From: an uncultured Actinomycetes bacterium
GTDB taxonomy: Bacteria; Actinomycetota; Actinomycetes; S36-B12
Reading direction: 5' to 3'
Assembly: GCA_903918595.1 (NCBI GenBank)
Contig: CAIXFB010000224.1
Location: 1-25,379, forward strand
DNA: 25,379 nucleotides
The notes below the pieces were generated by a model that saw only the letters and a program-made list of their open reading frames with translations, searched no databases and was not told where the DNA came from. Positions within the stretch are counted from its first letter, which is position 1. Each line of letters begins with the position of its first letter. This document shows positions 15,918 through 23,162 of this stretch, piece by piece. Made by a program: the position numbers and the translations under genes.

Positions 15918-16340
15918 GTGACGACCACACCCGACGAACCCACCCCAGACGAGTCGGAGGATGAGAAGCCCGCTACGAACGAAAAAGCCGCGTGGGATGC
16001 AATCGTGGCTGACCTGTCCGGCCAGGTAAATCTTGGACCGCAGTTCACCCCGGATCCAACGCCACCCGAATACGACTACATCGATGCGTATTTTGATGAG
16101 GGTTACGAACCTCCTGAGCCCCCTCGCATCTCGGCTCCGCCGGATGCAATTGCTCGATTTGCTTGGGCAGGTGTCCTAGGTGGACCGATACTTGCGATTG
16201 GGGGCTACGTTCTTGGATTCGGAGACATGGTTGGTGCCGCTGGGGTAATCGCCGCCATTGCTGGCTTTGGGCTCCTCATCTTTCGCCGAGAACATCACAT
16301 ACCACCCGGCGAAGATCACGGTGATGGGGCTGTCGTCTAA
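15918..16340 (+). CDS. Small acidic two-helix membrane protein, conserved actinobacterial type
   Basis: A 140-residue protein beginning at GTG 15918, one base after the preceding stop codon. The first 45 residues are rich in Asp, Glu, Pro and Thr and probably disordered. A Pro-rich segment PPEPPRISAPP follows (about 66-76), then two hydrophobic helices (about 82-104 and 106-122) and a charged tail ending EDHGDGAVV. The PPRI...FAWAGVLGGP stretch resembles a conserved actinobacterial hypothetical family I know only as unnamed membrane proteins. It is probably cotranslated with the hydrolase gene. No function can be assigned. Confidence 0.75.
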   Translation: MTTTPDEPTPDESEDEKPATNEKAAWDAIVADLSGQVNLGPQFTPDPTPPEYDYIDAYFDEGYEPPEPPRISAPPDAIARFAWAGVLGGPILAIGGYVLGFGDMVGAAGVIAAIAGFGLLIFRREHHIPPGEDHGDGAVV

Positions 16341-16351
16341 AAAAGTGTTGT

Positions 16352-16378
16352 GAGCCGCAGCCTTCGGAGCAGCGACTC
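16352..16378. terminator. Imperfect hairpin between convergent genes
   Basis: GAGCCGCAGCC and GAGCAGCGACTC around a TTCG loop can pair with two or three mismatches. It sits at the convergence of the membrane protein and glucokinase genes and overlaps the latter's stop, without a T-run. Confidence 0.3.
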
Positions 16379-17327
16379 AGGTGCTGCGCGCAAGATCAGC
16401 CGCACCAATAAGTCCAGCGGTGTTTCCCAGTTCTGCCAAGCGCACGATGGGGGCAGGCCGGTGGTGGCCGCCAATGATCTTTTCTGCAAGAACAGCAGTC
16501 GCACTTGTCAGCAGGAGGTCACCAGCGTCGGAAACTCCGCCACCAATCACAAAAACTTCAGGGTCCAGTACGGCCGTGAGATCTGCAAGACCGCGGCCTA
16601 GCCAATTGCCCGTCACGCGCAAAGCCTCGACAGCAACGGGATCTCCCGCTTGAGCTGCACGGGTCACATGCTCGCCTTGAACCCCTTCGGGGGATCCGTC
16701 ACCAAGTCCGAGCAGGATGCCCGCTTCGGGTCGGCGATCTGCAGCGAGCAGCCTCGCTTCGCGTACAAGCGCATTCCCGCTCGCATACTGCTCCCAGCAG
16801 CCATTTCGCCCACAACCACACGGCCGGCCATCTGGGACCGCGTTGATGTGCCCAATTTCGGCTGCGACTCCGTGAGCTCCCCGCAGAATCTCACCACCGA
16901 CAATGACGCCACCGCCAATACCGGTGCCAACTGTGACCATGGTCATGTGCTGGACGCCTCGTCCTGCTCCGTATCGAGCCTCGCCCCATGCCGCAGTATT
17001 TCCATCATTTTCGACCACAACGGGAAGACCAGTAGCACCTTCGAGGACCACCCGAACCGGAACCTGTGACCACGCAAGGTTGGGTGCGAAAAAGACTGTG
17101 GACCGTGATTGATCGACAAGTCCGGCTACGCCAAGCCCGACCCCATCCACCGTGCCGTCAACGGATCCGATCAGTTCACGAACTGCATCGATCACAACGT
17201 CGAGGACCGCTGAAGCGTCCTGGCGAGGAGTAGGCCGGCGGGTGGTCTGCAAAATCACGCCTTGGTCGTTGACCAGCCCAGCGAGGATCTTGGTGCCTCC
17301 GACGTCTACCCCGATGCTCACTCCCAC
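16377..17327 (-). CDS. glk: ROK-family glucokinase
   Basis: A 316-residue glucokinase phosphorylating glucose with ATP. The phosphate-binding DVGGTK motif lies at residues 8-13, ENDGN at 106-110 with the catalytic Asp108, and the ROK zinc motif HINAVPDGRPCGCGRNGCWEQ at 160-180 with His160 and Cys170, 172 and 177. The absence of an N-terminal helix-turn-helix distinguishes it from ROK repressors. The GTG start is placed by a -10 TAGGGT ending 6 nt upstream, giving a leaderless message; GTG 17321 is an in-frame alternative. It corresponds in position to glkA of Streptomyces, which lies in the same conserved block (from memory). With the phosphofructokinase it supplies early glycolysis. Confidence 0.93.
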   Translation of the reverse strand: MGVSIGVDVGGTKILAGLVNDQGVILQTTRRPTPRQDASAVLDVVIDAVRELIGSVDGTVDGVGLGVAGLVDQSRSTVFFAPNLAWSQVPVRVVLEGATGLPVVVENDGNTAAWGEARYGAGRGVQHMTMVTVGTGIGGGVIVGGEILRGAHGVAAEIGHINAVPDGRPCGCGRNGCWEQYASGNALVREARLLAADRRPEAGILLGLGDGSPEGVQGEHVTRAAQAGDPVAVEALRVTGNWLGRGLADLTAVLDPEVFVIGGGVSDAGDLLLTSATAVLAEKIIGGHHRPAPIVRLAELGNTAGLIGAADLARST

Positions 17328-17333
17328 GGCGCC

Positions 17334-17339
17334 ACCCTA
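17334..17339 (-). promoter_or_regulatory. -10 element of the glucokinase gene, leaderless
   Basis: The minus strand reads TAGGGT, ending 6 nt before GTG 17327, within the 21-bp gap after the upstream gene's stop. Confidence 0.6.
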
Positions 17340-17348
17340 GAACCCCTG

Positions 17349-17675
17349 TCAACGCTTACAGGGACCTCGGTGCACCTTCAGCCACAGAGTCCCGGTCTCT
17401 CGAACCGAGGCTCCCCCCTCCGCGGAACTCCCACCAGGTTCTGCAAAGCCCCGAACATCAGCCAGCACCGCCATCGTTCGACACACGAGACAGGTGGGAT
17501 GAGCGCTTGGATCTGAGTGCTCAGCGTGCGGGGCGAGAATCTGCTCTGCTGTCATGTGCTGGGCCCAGCCGGCCAAGCGCTGGACTGAGCCGAGAAGCGC
17601 CCACAGATCCAAGGATTTACCGCTAGAGGGTTCATCCTCTTCTTCCGAATACCACCAAGGCCGCTCGTCAGTCAT
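17349..17675 (-). CDS. Small CxxC-containing protein, conserved actinobacterial hypothetical
   Basis: A 108-residue protein. The N-terminus is acidic and Trp-rich; the centre has HPTCLVCRTMAVLADVRG (about residues 59-76), whose His-x2-Cys-x2-Cys could bind a metal or be a redox pair. In position and in this motif it resembles the small conserved proteins found beside the ArsA-like gene in mycobacteria (Rv2183c) and Streptomyces, from memory. It overlaps the ArsA-like stop by 8 nt and has its own AGGAG ribosome binding site 6 nt upstream of ATG 17675, so it is coexpressed with that gene. The last 30 residues are low in conservation signals. Function unknown. Confidence 0.7.
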   Translation of the reverse strand: MTDERPWWYSEEEDEPSSGKSLDLWALLGSVQRLAGWAQHMTAEQILAPHAEHSDPSAHPTCLVCRTMAVLADVRGFAEPGGSSAEGGASVRETGTLWLKVHRGPCKR

Positions 17676-18696
17676 CTTGTTCTCCTACTGACAATCCTGC
17701 TTCAGCGGCAAAAGCCTCCGGCCACAGGGAAGGTTCAACTGAAAAATTGATGTGCGCCCCAGCCTCATCTACCCCAGCATCACGAGACGTGCACCGCACC
17801 AAGGTCGAAGGCAGGGGCAAGACTCGACGTACTCGAGGGGTTGCCAGCACCAGATGTTCATGAAGTACCCCTACGCGAAGTTCAGCAGAGTCCAGACCGC
17901 TTGCCAAAACCTCACCCACATATGTTCCTGAATCCGGGCCTGGGTGTTCGCGAACAGATCCAACCGCCATAGCGTCAGTGCATCGCTCGTGCACCAGCTG
18001 ACCCTTTGGCCCAGCTCTCATCTCTTCAGCTCTCACAACCGGAATATCAGGACGCGCTTCCGATAAGTCACCTTTGAATCTGAGCACTTCTGATCTGCCG
18101 ATCTTTTTTCCGGCAGGAGCCACCACAACACAATCGAGGACAAGACCGAGCACCGCGCAGTCGAGTGCGATTCGTGAGATTTCACCAACCGCGAAAGATC
18201 CCGGTCGCACTGCAACGCGCACAACCGCTTGAGTGGTCAGGGATTCAAAAAGAGCTTCCAAAGCCTGGATAGAACCACTCAATTGGGCGTGCAAGTGACG
18301 ACCCGCGTCATCCATCAGCAACTCAGGTCGCATCGCATGCAGCGCTATCTCCCGAAGCGCACGAACGTCATTGAGTTCAGCGAGAAATTTAGATATTTCT
18401 CCGCAATCAATGACGAATCTCGACTCTGCATCAAGTGAGTTCCAGGTCGCAAGAGCGTGAATAACCGACCGGACGATCGACGTTGAAGACCATGCCTCAG
18501 CAACAGCAACTGCTGCATCGGATACTCCCAGTGCGTTCAATAAGGCCAAGTAGAACGGCGATTCCTCGTTTTCCGCTGACGGGTTTGCCCAATCAATGGG
18601 CACCCACCCGGACTTCTTCGCTGCATGCAGTGCGAGTTGCGTCGAGATTCCAGCGTCACTACCGCTACAGAGCAGGATTCGAATTGGACTCGACAC
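17668..18696 (-). CDS. ArsA/GET3-like protein with degenerate P-loop
   Basis: A 342-residue protein with the layout of an ArsA-family ATPase: an N-terminal strand-loop-helix (ILLCSGSDAGISTQLALHAA, residues 7-26), a VIDCGE strand (about 107-112) in the place of the ArsA VVDTAP switch, a VRPGSFAVGEISRIAL segment, VVVAPAG, and a C-terminal LPLPSTLVRC. In the expected Walker A loop the first Gly is Ser and the catalytic Lys is Ile (SGSDAGIST). ATP hydrolysis therefore looks lost, and the protein may bind clients or pair with another ATPase. GTG 18696 overlaps the SRPBCC gene by 32 nt. The SRPBCC-ArsA pair is conserved in actinobacteria. Confidence 0.75.
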   Translation of the reverse strand: MSSPIRILLCSGSDAGISTQLALHAAKKSGWVPIDWANPSAENEESPFYLALLNALGVSDAAVAVAEAWSSTSIVRSVIHALATWNSLDAESRFVIDCGEISKFLAELNDVRALREIALHAMRPELLMDDAGRHLHAQLSGSIQALEALFESLTTQAVVRVAVRPGSFAVGEISRIALDCAVLGLVLDCVVVAPAGKKIGRSEVLRFKGDLSEARPDIPVVRAEEMRAGPKGQLVHERCTDAMAVGSVREHPGPDSGTYVGEVLASGLDSAELRVGVLHEHLVLATPRVRRVLPLPSTLVRCTSRDAGVDEAGAHINFSVEPSLWPEAFAAEAGLSVGEQDD

Positions 18697-19120
18697 GCTT
18701 CTTCAGTCCCTTCAAAGCAGTGTCGACAATGACCTTTTCAGCCTTGCGTTTGATCATGCCGATCATCGGGATCTTGACGTCGACAGCGAGTCGATAGTGA
18801 ACTGTTGTGGAGCCATCGCCGTTATCGGTGAGCGCATACTCGCCATCCATGGCGGTGAGCATGTCGCCCTTCATCAAAGTCCATGTGACTCGAGTGTCAC
18901 CGGTCCAGTCATATTCCAACTCATACACGTCTTTGATGGGTCCAGATTCCAAGTGGAATCTGGCATCGGCTGGCCGATCATCATCCTCGTACTTTGAGAG
19001 AACTTCGACGGAGGTGATGCCATCTGACCACTGCGGATACGCAGGTAGGTCCGCAATGACCGCCATCACCGCCGCAGGAGATGCGTTTATAACCGTGCTG
19101 GATTCGGTCTGCTCAGCCAT
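18665..19120 (-). CDS. SRPBCC-family (START/polyketide cyclase-like) protein
   Basis: A 151-residue single-domain protein of the SRPBCC superfamily, whose members hold hydrophobic ligands in a deep cavity. The N-terminal pattern STVINASPAAVMAVIADLPAYPQWSDG (about residues 8-34) is the classical start of this fold, and a long C-terminal helix rich in Lys (IPMIGMIKRKAEKVIVDTALKGLKKRV) closes it. It resembles the mycobacterial TB16.3 type (Rv2185c), which occupies the same position upstream of the ArsA-like gene. ATG 19120 is supported by a -10 TAACCT 6 nt upstream. A ligand cannot be predicted; the nearby fadD and plsC suggest a lipid or acyl compound. Confidence 0.85.
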   Translation of the reverse strand: MAEQTESSTVINASPAAVMAVIADLPAYPQWSDGITSVEVLSKYEDDDRPADARFHLESGPIKDVYELEYDWTGDTRVTWTLMKGDMLTAMDGEYALTDNGDGSTTVHYRLAVDVKIPMIGMIKRKAEKVIVDTALKGLKKRVESNSNPAL

Positions 19121-19126
19121 GGCGTC

Positions 19127-19132
19127 AGGTTA
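19127..19132 (-). promoter_or_regulatory. -10 element of the SRPBCC gene, leaderless, overlapping a stop codon
   Basis: The minus strand reads TAACCT, 6 nt before ATG 19120. The first three bases are the TAA stop of the metallophosphoesterase gene, so the promoter is embedded in the end of the upstream gene. Confidence 0.6.
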
Positions 19133-19909
19133 CAGGTCGATGCTGAATGGTTTCTCGCGTGAGTGGAAATGGCCGACGTTGACACACTCCGTACGACCAA
19201 TCCGAAAACGCGTTGCCAACGGCTGATGCACATGCCCAAAGAAGTGATACCGCGGCTGGTACTCACGTACGTATTCCAAGAGAGCAACACTTCCCACCTC
19301 GAACCGGCGAGCCACAACGTCATAGGTGAGGTCAGGGACTGCAGGTGGGATATGTGTGAACAGCACGTCAACTGCGCCCAGGGAGGCAACCTTGACGGCA
19401 TAGTCCAGCTCGGGGATCTCATAGGGAGTTCGCATGGGGCTGACCAGGCCACCACCGATGAATCCCCAGGTCATGCCACCTACCTCCACGGTCTGGGCAT
19501 CGAGGACTGTGTGATCTGGCCGTAGATAGTCAGGCCACAAGGCCGGAACGTCCACATTTCCATAGGTAAGGATTCCCGCTGGCATCGCTGAGAAGAGCTC
19601 CTCGTACTGCACCTTGACCATTGCCTCGAGGACCGCCCATCGAGCTTGCGGATCCGTCACCCCGATGCGCTCCCACGCCTGACGGCTCAGTTCCCGGGCG
19701 TCATCGAAACGATTTGCGGTCCTGGCCTCGATGTAGGCCAGCGCGTAGTCCTCACCGAATAAGTCGGCGTAAATCCCCCGCCCTGGCTCGTCGTAATCGA
19801 GAAAAAGAATCAAATCCCCTAGGCACACGAAAACGTCAGCACCCTCCCCAGCACGAGAGAGAGCCGTCCCCGCACCATGTACATCGCTCACCACATTTAC
19901 CCGGACCAC
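19130..19909 (-). CDS. Calcineurin-like metallophosphoesterase
   Basis: A 259-residue two-metal phosphoesterase. Metal ligands appear in order: DVHG (residues 9-12), GDLI near 33-36, GNVD in place of the common GNHD, THIPP, and GHVHQP near the C-terminus. GTG 19909 is chosen because the protein then begins just before the first metal-binding strand and an AAGG lies 8 nt upstream; the frame continues further but overlaps the divergent fadD. The replacement of His by Val in GNHD removes a catalytic residue in classical enzymes, so activity may be altered. Substrate unknown; such single-domain enzymes often act on nucleotides or phosphodiesters. Confidence 0.83.
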   Translation of the reverse strand: MVRVNVVSDVHGAGTALSRAGEGADVFVCLGDLILFLDYDEPGRGIYADLFGEDYALAYIEARTANRFDDARELSRQAWERIGVTDPQARWAVLEAMVKVQYEELFSAMPAGILTYGNVDVPALWPDYLRPDHTVLDAQTVEVGGMTWGFIGGGLVSPMRTPYEIPELDYAVKVASLGAVDVLFTHIPPAVPDLTYDVVARRFEVGSVALLEYVREYQPRYHFFGHVHQPLATRFRIGRTECVNVGHFHSREKPFSIDL

Positions 19910-19974
19910 GGACGTACCTTGCCACGAGGTTGAACTACCCGCAGGTTTCGCTCGCCTGACAGTGCTTTTTCGCG

Positions 19975-19980
19975 TAACGT
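19975..19980 (+). promoter_or_regulatory. Putative -10 element of the fadD gene
   Basis: TAACGT lies 53 nt before GTG 20034, which has its own ribosome binding site, so this would be an ordinary promoter with a leader of about 47 nt. No convincing -35 is seen. Confidence 0.35.
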
Positions 19981-20020
19981 GATCGGGACCACACAGCAGG
20001 CCGTCCAGTCGGCCCCATCG

Positions 20021-20026
20021 AGGGAG
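20021..20026 (+). promoter_or_regulatory. Shine-Dalgarno of the fadD gene
   Basis: AGGGAG, 7 nt before GTG 20034, decides the start. Confidence 0.55.
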
Positions 20027-20033
20027 TTCGATC

Positions 20034-21830
20034 GTGCTTACAGAGTTCAGCGTCCCGCCCGTTGCCCCATCGCCCACCACGGGCAACCTGGCTGACCACG
20101 TTGTTGAAAATGCCGCCATTGCACCTCAACAGGAGGTCATCGCCCTGCAGCGTGGTGATGCCTGGGTTGGGATGACCGCAGCCCAGTTCCTCCAGGAAGT
20201 CCAGGCCGTGGCTAAAGGCCTCATCGCCAATGGAGTTGAAGCGGGCCAGCGGGTAGCGATCATGTCCAGAACCCGCTACGAGTGGACCCTGTGCGATTAC
20301 GCCACCTGGTACGCCGGCGGCATCGTGGTGCCGATCTACGAAACCTCATCAGCCGAGCAGGTCCAATGGATTCTGAGTGACTCGGACTCGGTGGCCTGCT
20401 TCTTCGAGTCGCGTTCGCACAAAGCCACCTTTGACTCAGTTTCAGTAGACCTTCCCGACGTGACTAGAGCCTGGGTCTTTGACGATGGCGCGATCGACCT
20501 GCTCAAGCAGGCCGGGCAAGATGTTTCTGATGAGGAACTGGAGTCCCGTCGCGCCCAGGTCCAGCCAGAGACGCTGGCCACAATCATTTACACCTCAGGT
20601 ACCACGGGACGGCCCAAGGGCTGCATGCTCACCCACAAGAACTTCATGTTTGAGGTGGAGGCCGTGGTCAAGGGCCTTCCCGATGTCTTCTTGGCCCCAA
20701 ACTCCTCAACCCTGCTCTTCCTGCCAGTTGCGCACGTCTTCGGGCGCGCGATCCAGTGTGGGTGTATTCGGGCGCGTGTTCGACTAGGTCATGCCCCGGA
20801 CATCACTCAGCTTCTCCCGCTTCTGGCGAGCTACCAGCCAACCTTCTTGTTGGCGGTACCGCGAGTTTTTGAAAAGGTGTATAACTCCGCACAGCAAAAG
20901 GCCACCGCAGCTGGCAAGGGTCACATTTTTGATACCGCCGCTGCTACCGCAATCGAGTACAGCGAGGCTCTCGATGAAGGCGGGCCCGGACTGAAACTCA
21001 AGCTCAAGCATGCGGTCTTTGACAAGCTCGTCTACAAGAAGTTGCGGGCGGACTTGGGCGGCCGCGTGGAATGGGCCGTGTCTGGCGGTGCACCTTTGGG
21101 TGCCCGACTGGGCCACTTCTTCCGCGGCGTCGGGGTCACGATTCTTGAAGGCTATGGCTTGACCGAGACATCTGCAGCCTCCACTGTGAACCGGCCGAGT
21201 GCGCTGGGCATCGGAACCGTGGGTCAGCCCATTCCCGGTACCAGCGTTCGAGTGGCTAACGATGGCGAAATCCTGCTCAAGGGCGATCAGGTCTTCGCCG
21301 GGTATTGGAACAATCCCACAGCCACGGCAGAGGTCCTCGAGGCTGATGGTTGGTTCCATTCGGGTGATCTCGGTGAGATCGATGACCGAGGATTCGTCAA
21401 GATCACCGGTCGCAAGAAGGAGATCATCGTGACCGCAGGCGGCAAGAACGTTGCCCCTGCCGTGCTTGAGGATCGCTTGCGCAGCAACTTCCTGGTCAGC
21501 CAGTGCATCGTCGTGGGTGATGCCAAGCCTTACATCGCTGCCCTGGTCACCATTGATCCCGAAGCCTTCCCCGGTTGGCTCGCCATGAGCGGCAAGCCGG
21601 CCGATTCCACTATCGCCTCGATGGTCGATGACCCGGACCTACTGGCTGTCGTCCAGTCAGCGGTCGACGAGGCCAACAAGGCCGTATCTCAGGCAGAGGC
21701 CATTAAGAAGTTCTCCATCCTTCCTGTCGACTGGACCATTGACGGCGGTCAACTCACGCCCAAAATGAGCATCAAGCGCGACGTTGTGATGAAGGACTTT
21801 GCAGTCCAGGTTGAGGAGCTCTACTCCTGA
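20034..21830 (+). CDS. fadD15: Long-chain fatty-acid--CoA ligase, FadD15 type
   Basis: A 598-residue adenylate-forming enzyme that activates fatty acids to acyl-AMP and acyl-CoA. Motif A5/P-loop ATIIYTSGTTGRPKG lies at about 182-196, GYGLTETSA (A5), FHSGDLGEIDDRGFVKITGRKKEIIVTAGGKNVAP (within A7-A8, given here in part: SGDLGEI...GRKKEI) and a C-terminal LTPKMSIKRD with the catalytic Lys. GTG 20034 follows a good ribosome binding site at 7 nt. The gene holds the same place as Rv2187 in mycobacteria. It is divergent from the metallophosphoesterase gene and convergent with the NlpC/P60 gene. The last codons and stop lie in an 18-bp tandem repeat. Confidence 0.93.
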   Translation: MLTEFSVPPVAPSPTTGNLADHVVENAAIAPQQEVIALQRGDAWVGMTAAQFLQEVQAVAKGLIANGVEAGQRVAIMSRTRYEWTLCDYATWYAGGIVVPIYETSSAEQVQWILSDSDSVACFFESRSHKATFDSVSVDLPDVTRAWVFDDGAIDLLKQAGQDVSDEELESRRAQVQPETLATIIYTSGTTGRPKGCMLTHKNFMFEVEAVVKGLPDVFLAPNSSTLLFLPVAHVFGRAIQCGCIRARVRLGHAPDITQLLPLLASYQPTFLLAVPRVFEKVYNSAQQKATAAGKGHIFDTAAATAIEYSEALDEGGPGLKLKLKHAVFDKLVYKKLRADLGGRVEWAVSGGAPLGARLGHFFRGVGVTILEGYGLTETSAASTVNRPSALGIGTVGQPIPGTSVRVANDGEILLKGDQVFAGYWNNPTATAEVLEADGWFHSGDLGEIDDRGFVKITGRKKEIIVTAGGKNVAPAVLEDRLRSNFLVSQCIVVGDAKPYIAALVTIDPEAFPGWLAMSGKPADSTIASMVDDPDLLAVVQSAVDEANKAVSQAEAIKKFSILPVDWTIDGGQLTPKMSIKRDVVMKDFAVQVEELYS

Positions 21831-21872
21831 AAGAGTCTCTACTCCTGAAAGAGTCTCTACTCCTGAAAGAGT
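21819..21872. repeat. Three exact tandem copies of an 18-bp unit over the fadD stop codon
   Basis: The unit CTCTACTCCTGAAAGAGT occurs at 21819-21836, 21837-21854 and 21855-21872 without change. The first copy encodes the last residues and TGA of the fadD product; because 18 is a multiple of three, two further in-frame TGA codons follow. The unit itself has CTCT and AGAG ends that can pair weakly. No function is established; replication slippage is the simplest origin. Confidence 0.9.
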
Positions 21873-21877
21873 TCTGA

Positions 21878-21927
21878 CATACGTGAAGGCCCGCACTGAC
21901 GAAAGTCGGTGCGGGCCTTCACGTATG
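21878..21927. terminator. Strong bidirectional hairpin with GAAA loop
   Basis: Left arm 21878-21900 and right arm 21905-21927 are complementary over 23 bp with one G-U-type mismatch, closed by a GAAA tetraloop at 21901-21904. It lies between the convergent fadD and NlpC/P60 genes. There is no T-run on either side, so the transcript end would depend on the stem alone, or the hairpin may protect 3' ends. Confidence 0.8.
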
Positions 21928-21945
21928 CGCTAGGTGGTGAATCTC

Positions 21946-23028
21946 TTAGCCAACGACCCGTCCGATGCCGCTGAACCTTGATGAATACCAAGGGCCAAGG
22001 ACACTCGTGACAACGACTCCGGTGCGGGGATTCGCGGCGTGCACCATTTTGCCGTTGCCGATGTACATGCCCACATGATGCGCACCGCTACCAAAGTAGA
22101 AGACCAAGTCACCCGGCTGAGCCTGACTCAACGGCACTCGGCGCGTGGTGGAGTACTGCGACCGGCTGTAGTGCGGAAGCGAAATTCCTGCTTGGCGCCA
22201 CGCCTGCATCGTCAATCCTGAACAGTCGAATGAGCTGGGGCCGGCAGCGGCAGCAACGTATCGATCGCCCACCTGCGAGAGCGCATATTGAACAGCTCTG
22301 GCCGCACGACCACCGCCGGTGTACCCGCCTCCTGCTGATCCGCTGCCCCCCGAGCCAGATGAGGCACTGATAGCTGCCGAGGCAGCTGCAGCGGCCGAGA
22401 TTGCTGCCTGACGCTCCGCCCTTGCCATTGCGGCGAGCCGATCGCGCTGCTTCTGCTCAAGATTGTTAAGAAGTGATTGGGCTTCAGCGAGTTTGCTGTC
22501 GGCCTCTTTCTTGGAATCCGACATGTTCTTGCGTGCCCGAGATGCAATGCGTTCTTTGTCAGCGACGGCCGCTTCTGATTGAGCCAAGCGCAACCGGGTG
22601 GTCTGGGTCCGACGCAGGGCGGATGCCTGACCTTGCTGGACCTGATCGAGCGCTGCTGCCTGAGCGAGAAATTCGTTGGGATCCTCCGCCAAAAGCACTT
22701 GTAACGAAGTATCAATGCCACCGGAGGTGTAGGTGGCCCTGGCCAAGTCATCGACCGATCCGAGGATCGATCGCAGTTCCTTGCGCTCGCGCCGAACCTT
22801 CGCCTTCAACGTGGCCAACGTCTGCTGCACATCTGCCAGCTCATTCCGGGCTTGGTTGTAACGCTCAGTAGCCGTCTCGGCTTTGGATTCAAGGTCTTGG
22901 ACCTGAAGTCGCACCTGCTCAAGATTGGGCGCTGCCATTGCCGCAGGAGCGGCCACCACGCCCGTCGTCGCCATCGTGGCGGCAAGCAGACCTGTCATCA
23001 AAGGGCGCACTAAGCGTCCACGAATCAC
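21946..23028 (-). CDS. Secreted NlpC/P60 peptidoglycan endopeptidase with coiled-coil domain
   Basis: A 360-residue exported cell-wall hydrolase. Residues 1-33 form a signal peptide with basic start, hydrophobic core and APAAMAAP cleavage region. Residues 35-215 are a long coiled coil with heptad Leu, Gln, Glu and Lys, then an Ala/Ser/Gly-rich linker (211-240). The NlpC/P60 domain (about 241-360) has Cys269 in SFDCSGL, His318 in HHVGMYIG, and His330 as the third catalytic position. It resembles RipC/RipA-type endopeptidases that cut D-Glu-DAP stems during division and is in the place of Rv2190c. The usual VWGG before FDCSG is VAAAAG here. GTG 23028 has a GGAG ribosome binding site 7 nt upstream. 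Confidence 0.92.
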   Translation of the reverse strand: MIRGRLVRPLMTGLLAATMATTGVVAAPAAMAAPNLEQVRLQVQDLESKAETATERYNQARNELADVQQTLATLKAKVRRERKELRSILGSVDDLARATYTSGGIDTSLQVLLAEDPNEFLAQAAALDQVQQGQASALRRTQTTRLRLAQSEAAVADKERIASRARKNMSDSKKEADSKLAEAQSLLNNLEQKQRDRLAAMARAERQAAISAAAAASAAISASSGSGGSGSAGGGYTGGGRAARAVQYALSQVGDRYVAAAAGPSSFDCSGLTMQAWRQAGISLPHYSRSQYSTTRRVPLSQAQPGDLVFYFGSGAHHVGMYIGNGKMVHAANPRTGVVVTSVLGPWYSSRFSGIGRVVG

Positions 23029-23047
23029 AGATCACTCCTCACCGACG

Positions 23048-23071
23048 GGTCAGCGTGCTTACGCACTGACC
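23048..23071 (-). promoter_or_regulatory. 5'UTR hairpin upstream of the NlpC/P60 gene
   Basis: On the minus strand GGTCA-GTGC, a GTAA tetraloop, GCAC and TGACC fold into a 9-bp stem with a 2-nt bulge, about 10 nt before the GGAG. It could affect translation or mRNA stability. No known riboswitch class was recognised; the ydaO (c-di-AMP) aptamer, known for similar genes, is not evident. Confidence 0.4.
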
Positions 23072-23122
23072 ATTCGACGCCGACCGAACAAACTTCGTTC
23101 CAGCCCGCATGGACTCAGTCAC

Positions 23123-23140
23123 GGTAACAGATTGGTTACG
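23123..23140. promoter_or_regulatory. Inverted repeat GTAAC-N6-GTTAC, possible operator for NlpC/P60
   Basis: The palindrome GTAAC/GTTAC with a 6-bp spacer lies about 100 bp upstream of GTG 23028. GTAAC-like half-sites are known for MtrA, the actinobacterial regulator of cell-wall hydrolases, although MtrA sites are usually direct repeats, so this assignment is tentative. Confidence 0.35.
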
Positions 23141-23162
23141 GCTGGCAAATCATGGTCCGACC

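Noticed and set aside
21657..21896. Minus-strand frame with three repeats of LSGVET
   Set aside because: It is the antisense reading of the fadD 3' end and the 18-bp triplication; the repeats in the peptide only mirror the DNA repeat, and there is no start signal.
23029..23160. Possible c-di-AMP (ydaO) riboswitch ahead of the NlpC/P60 gene
   Set aside because: The conserved ydaO core was looked for on the minus strand and not found; only a simple hairpin is present.
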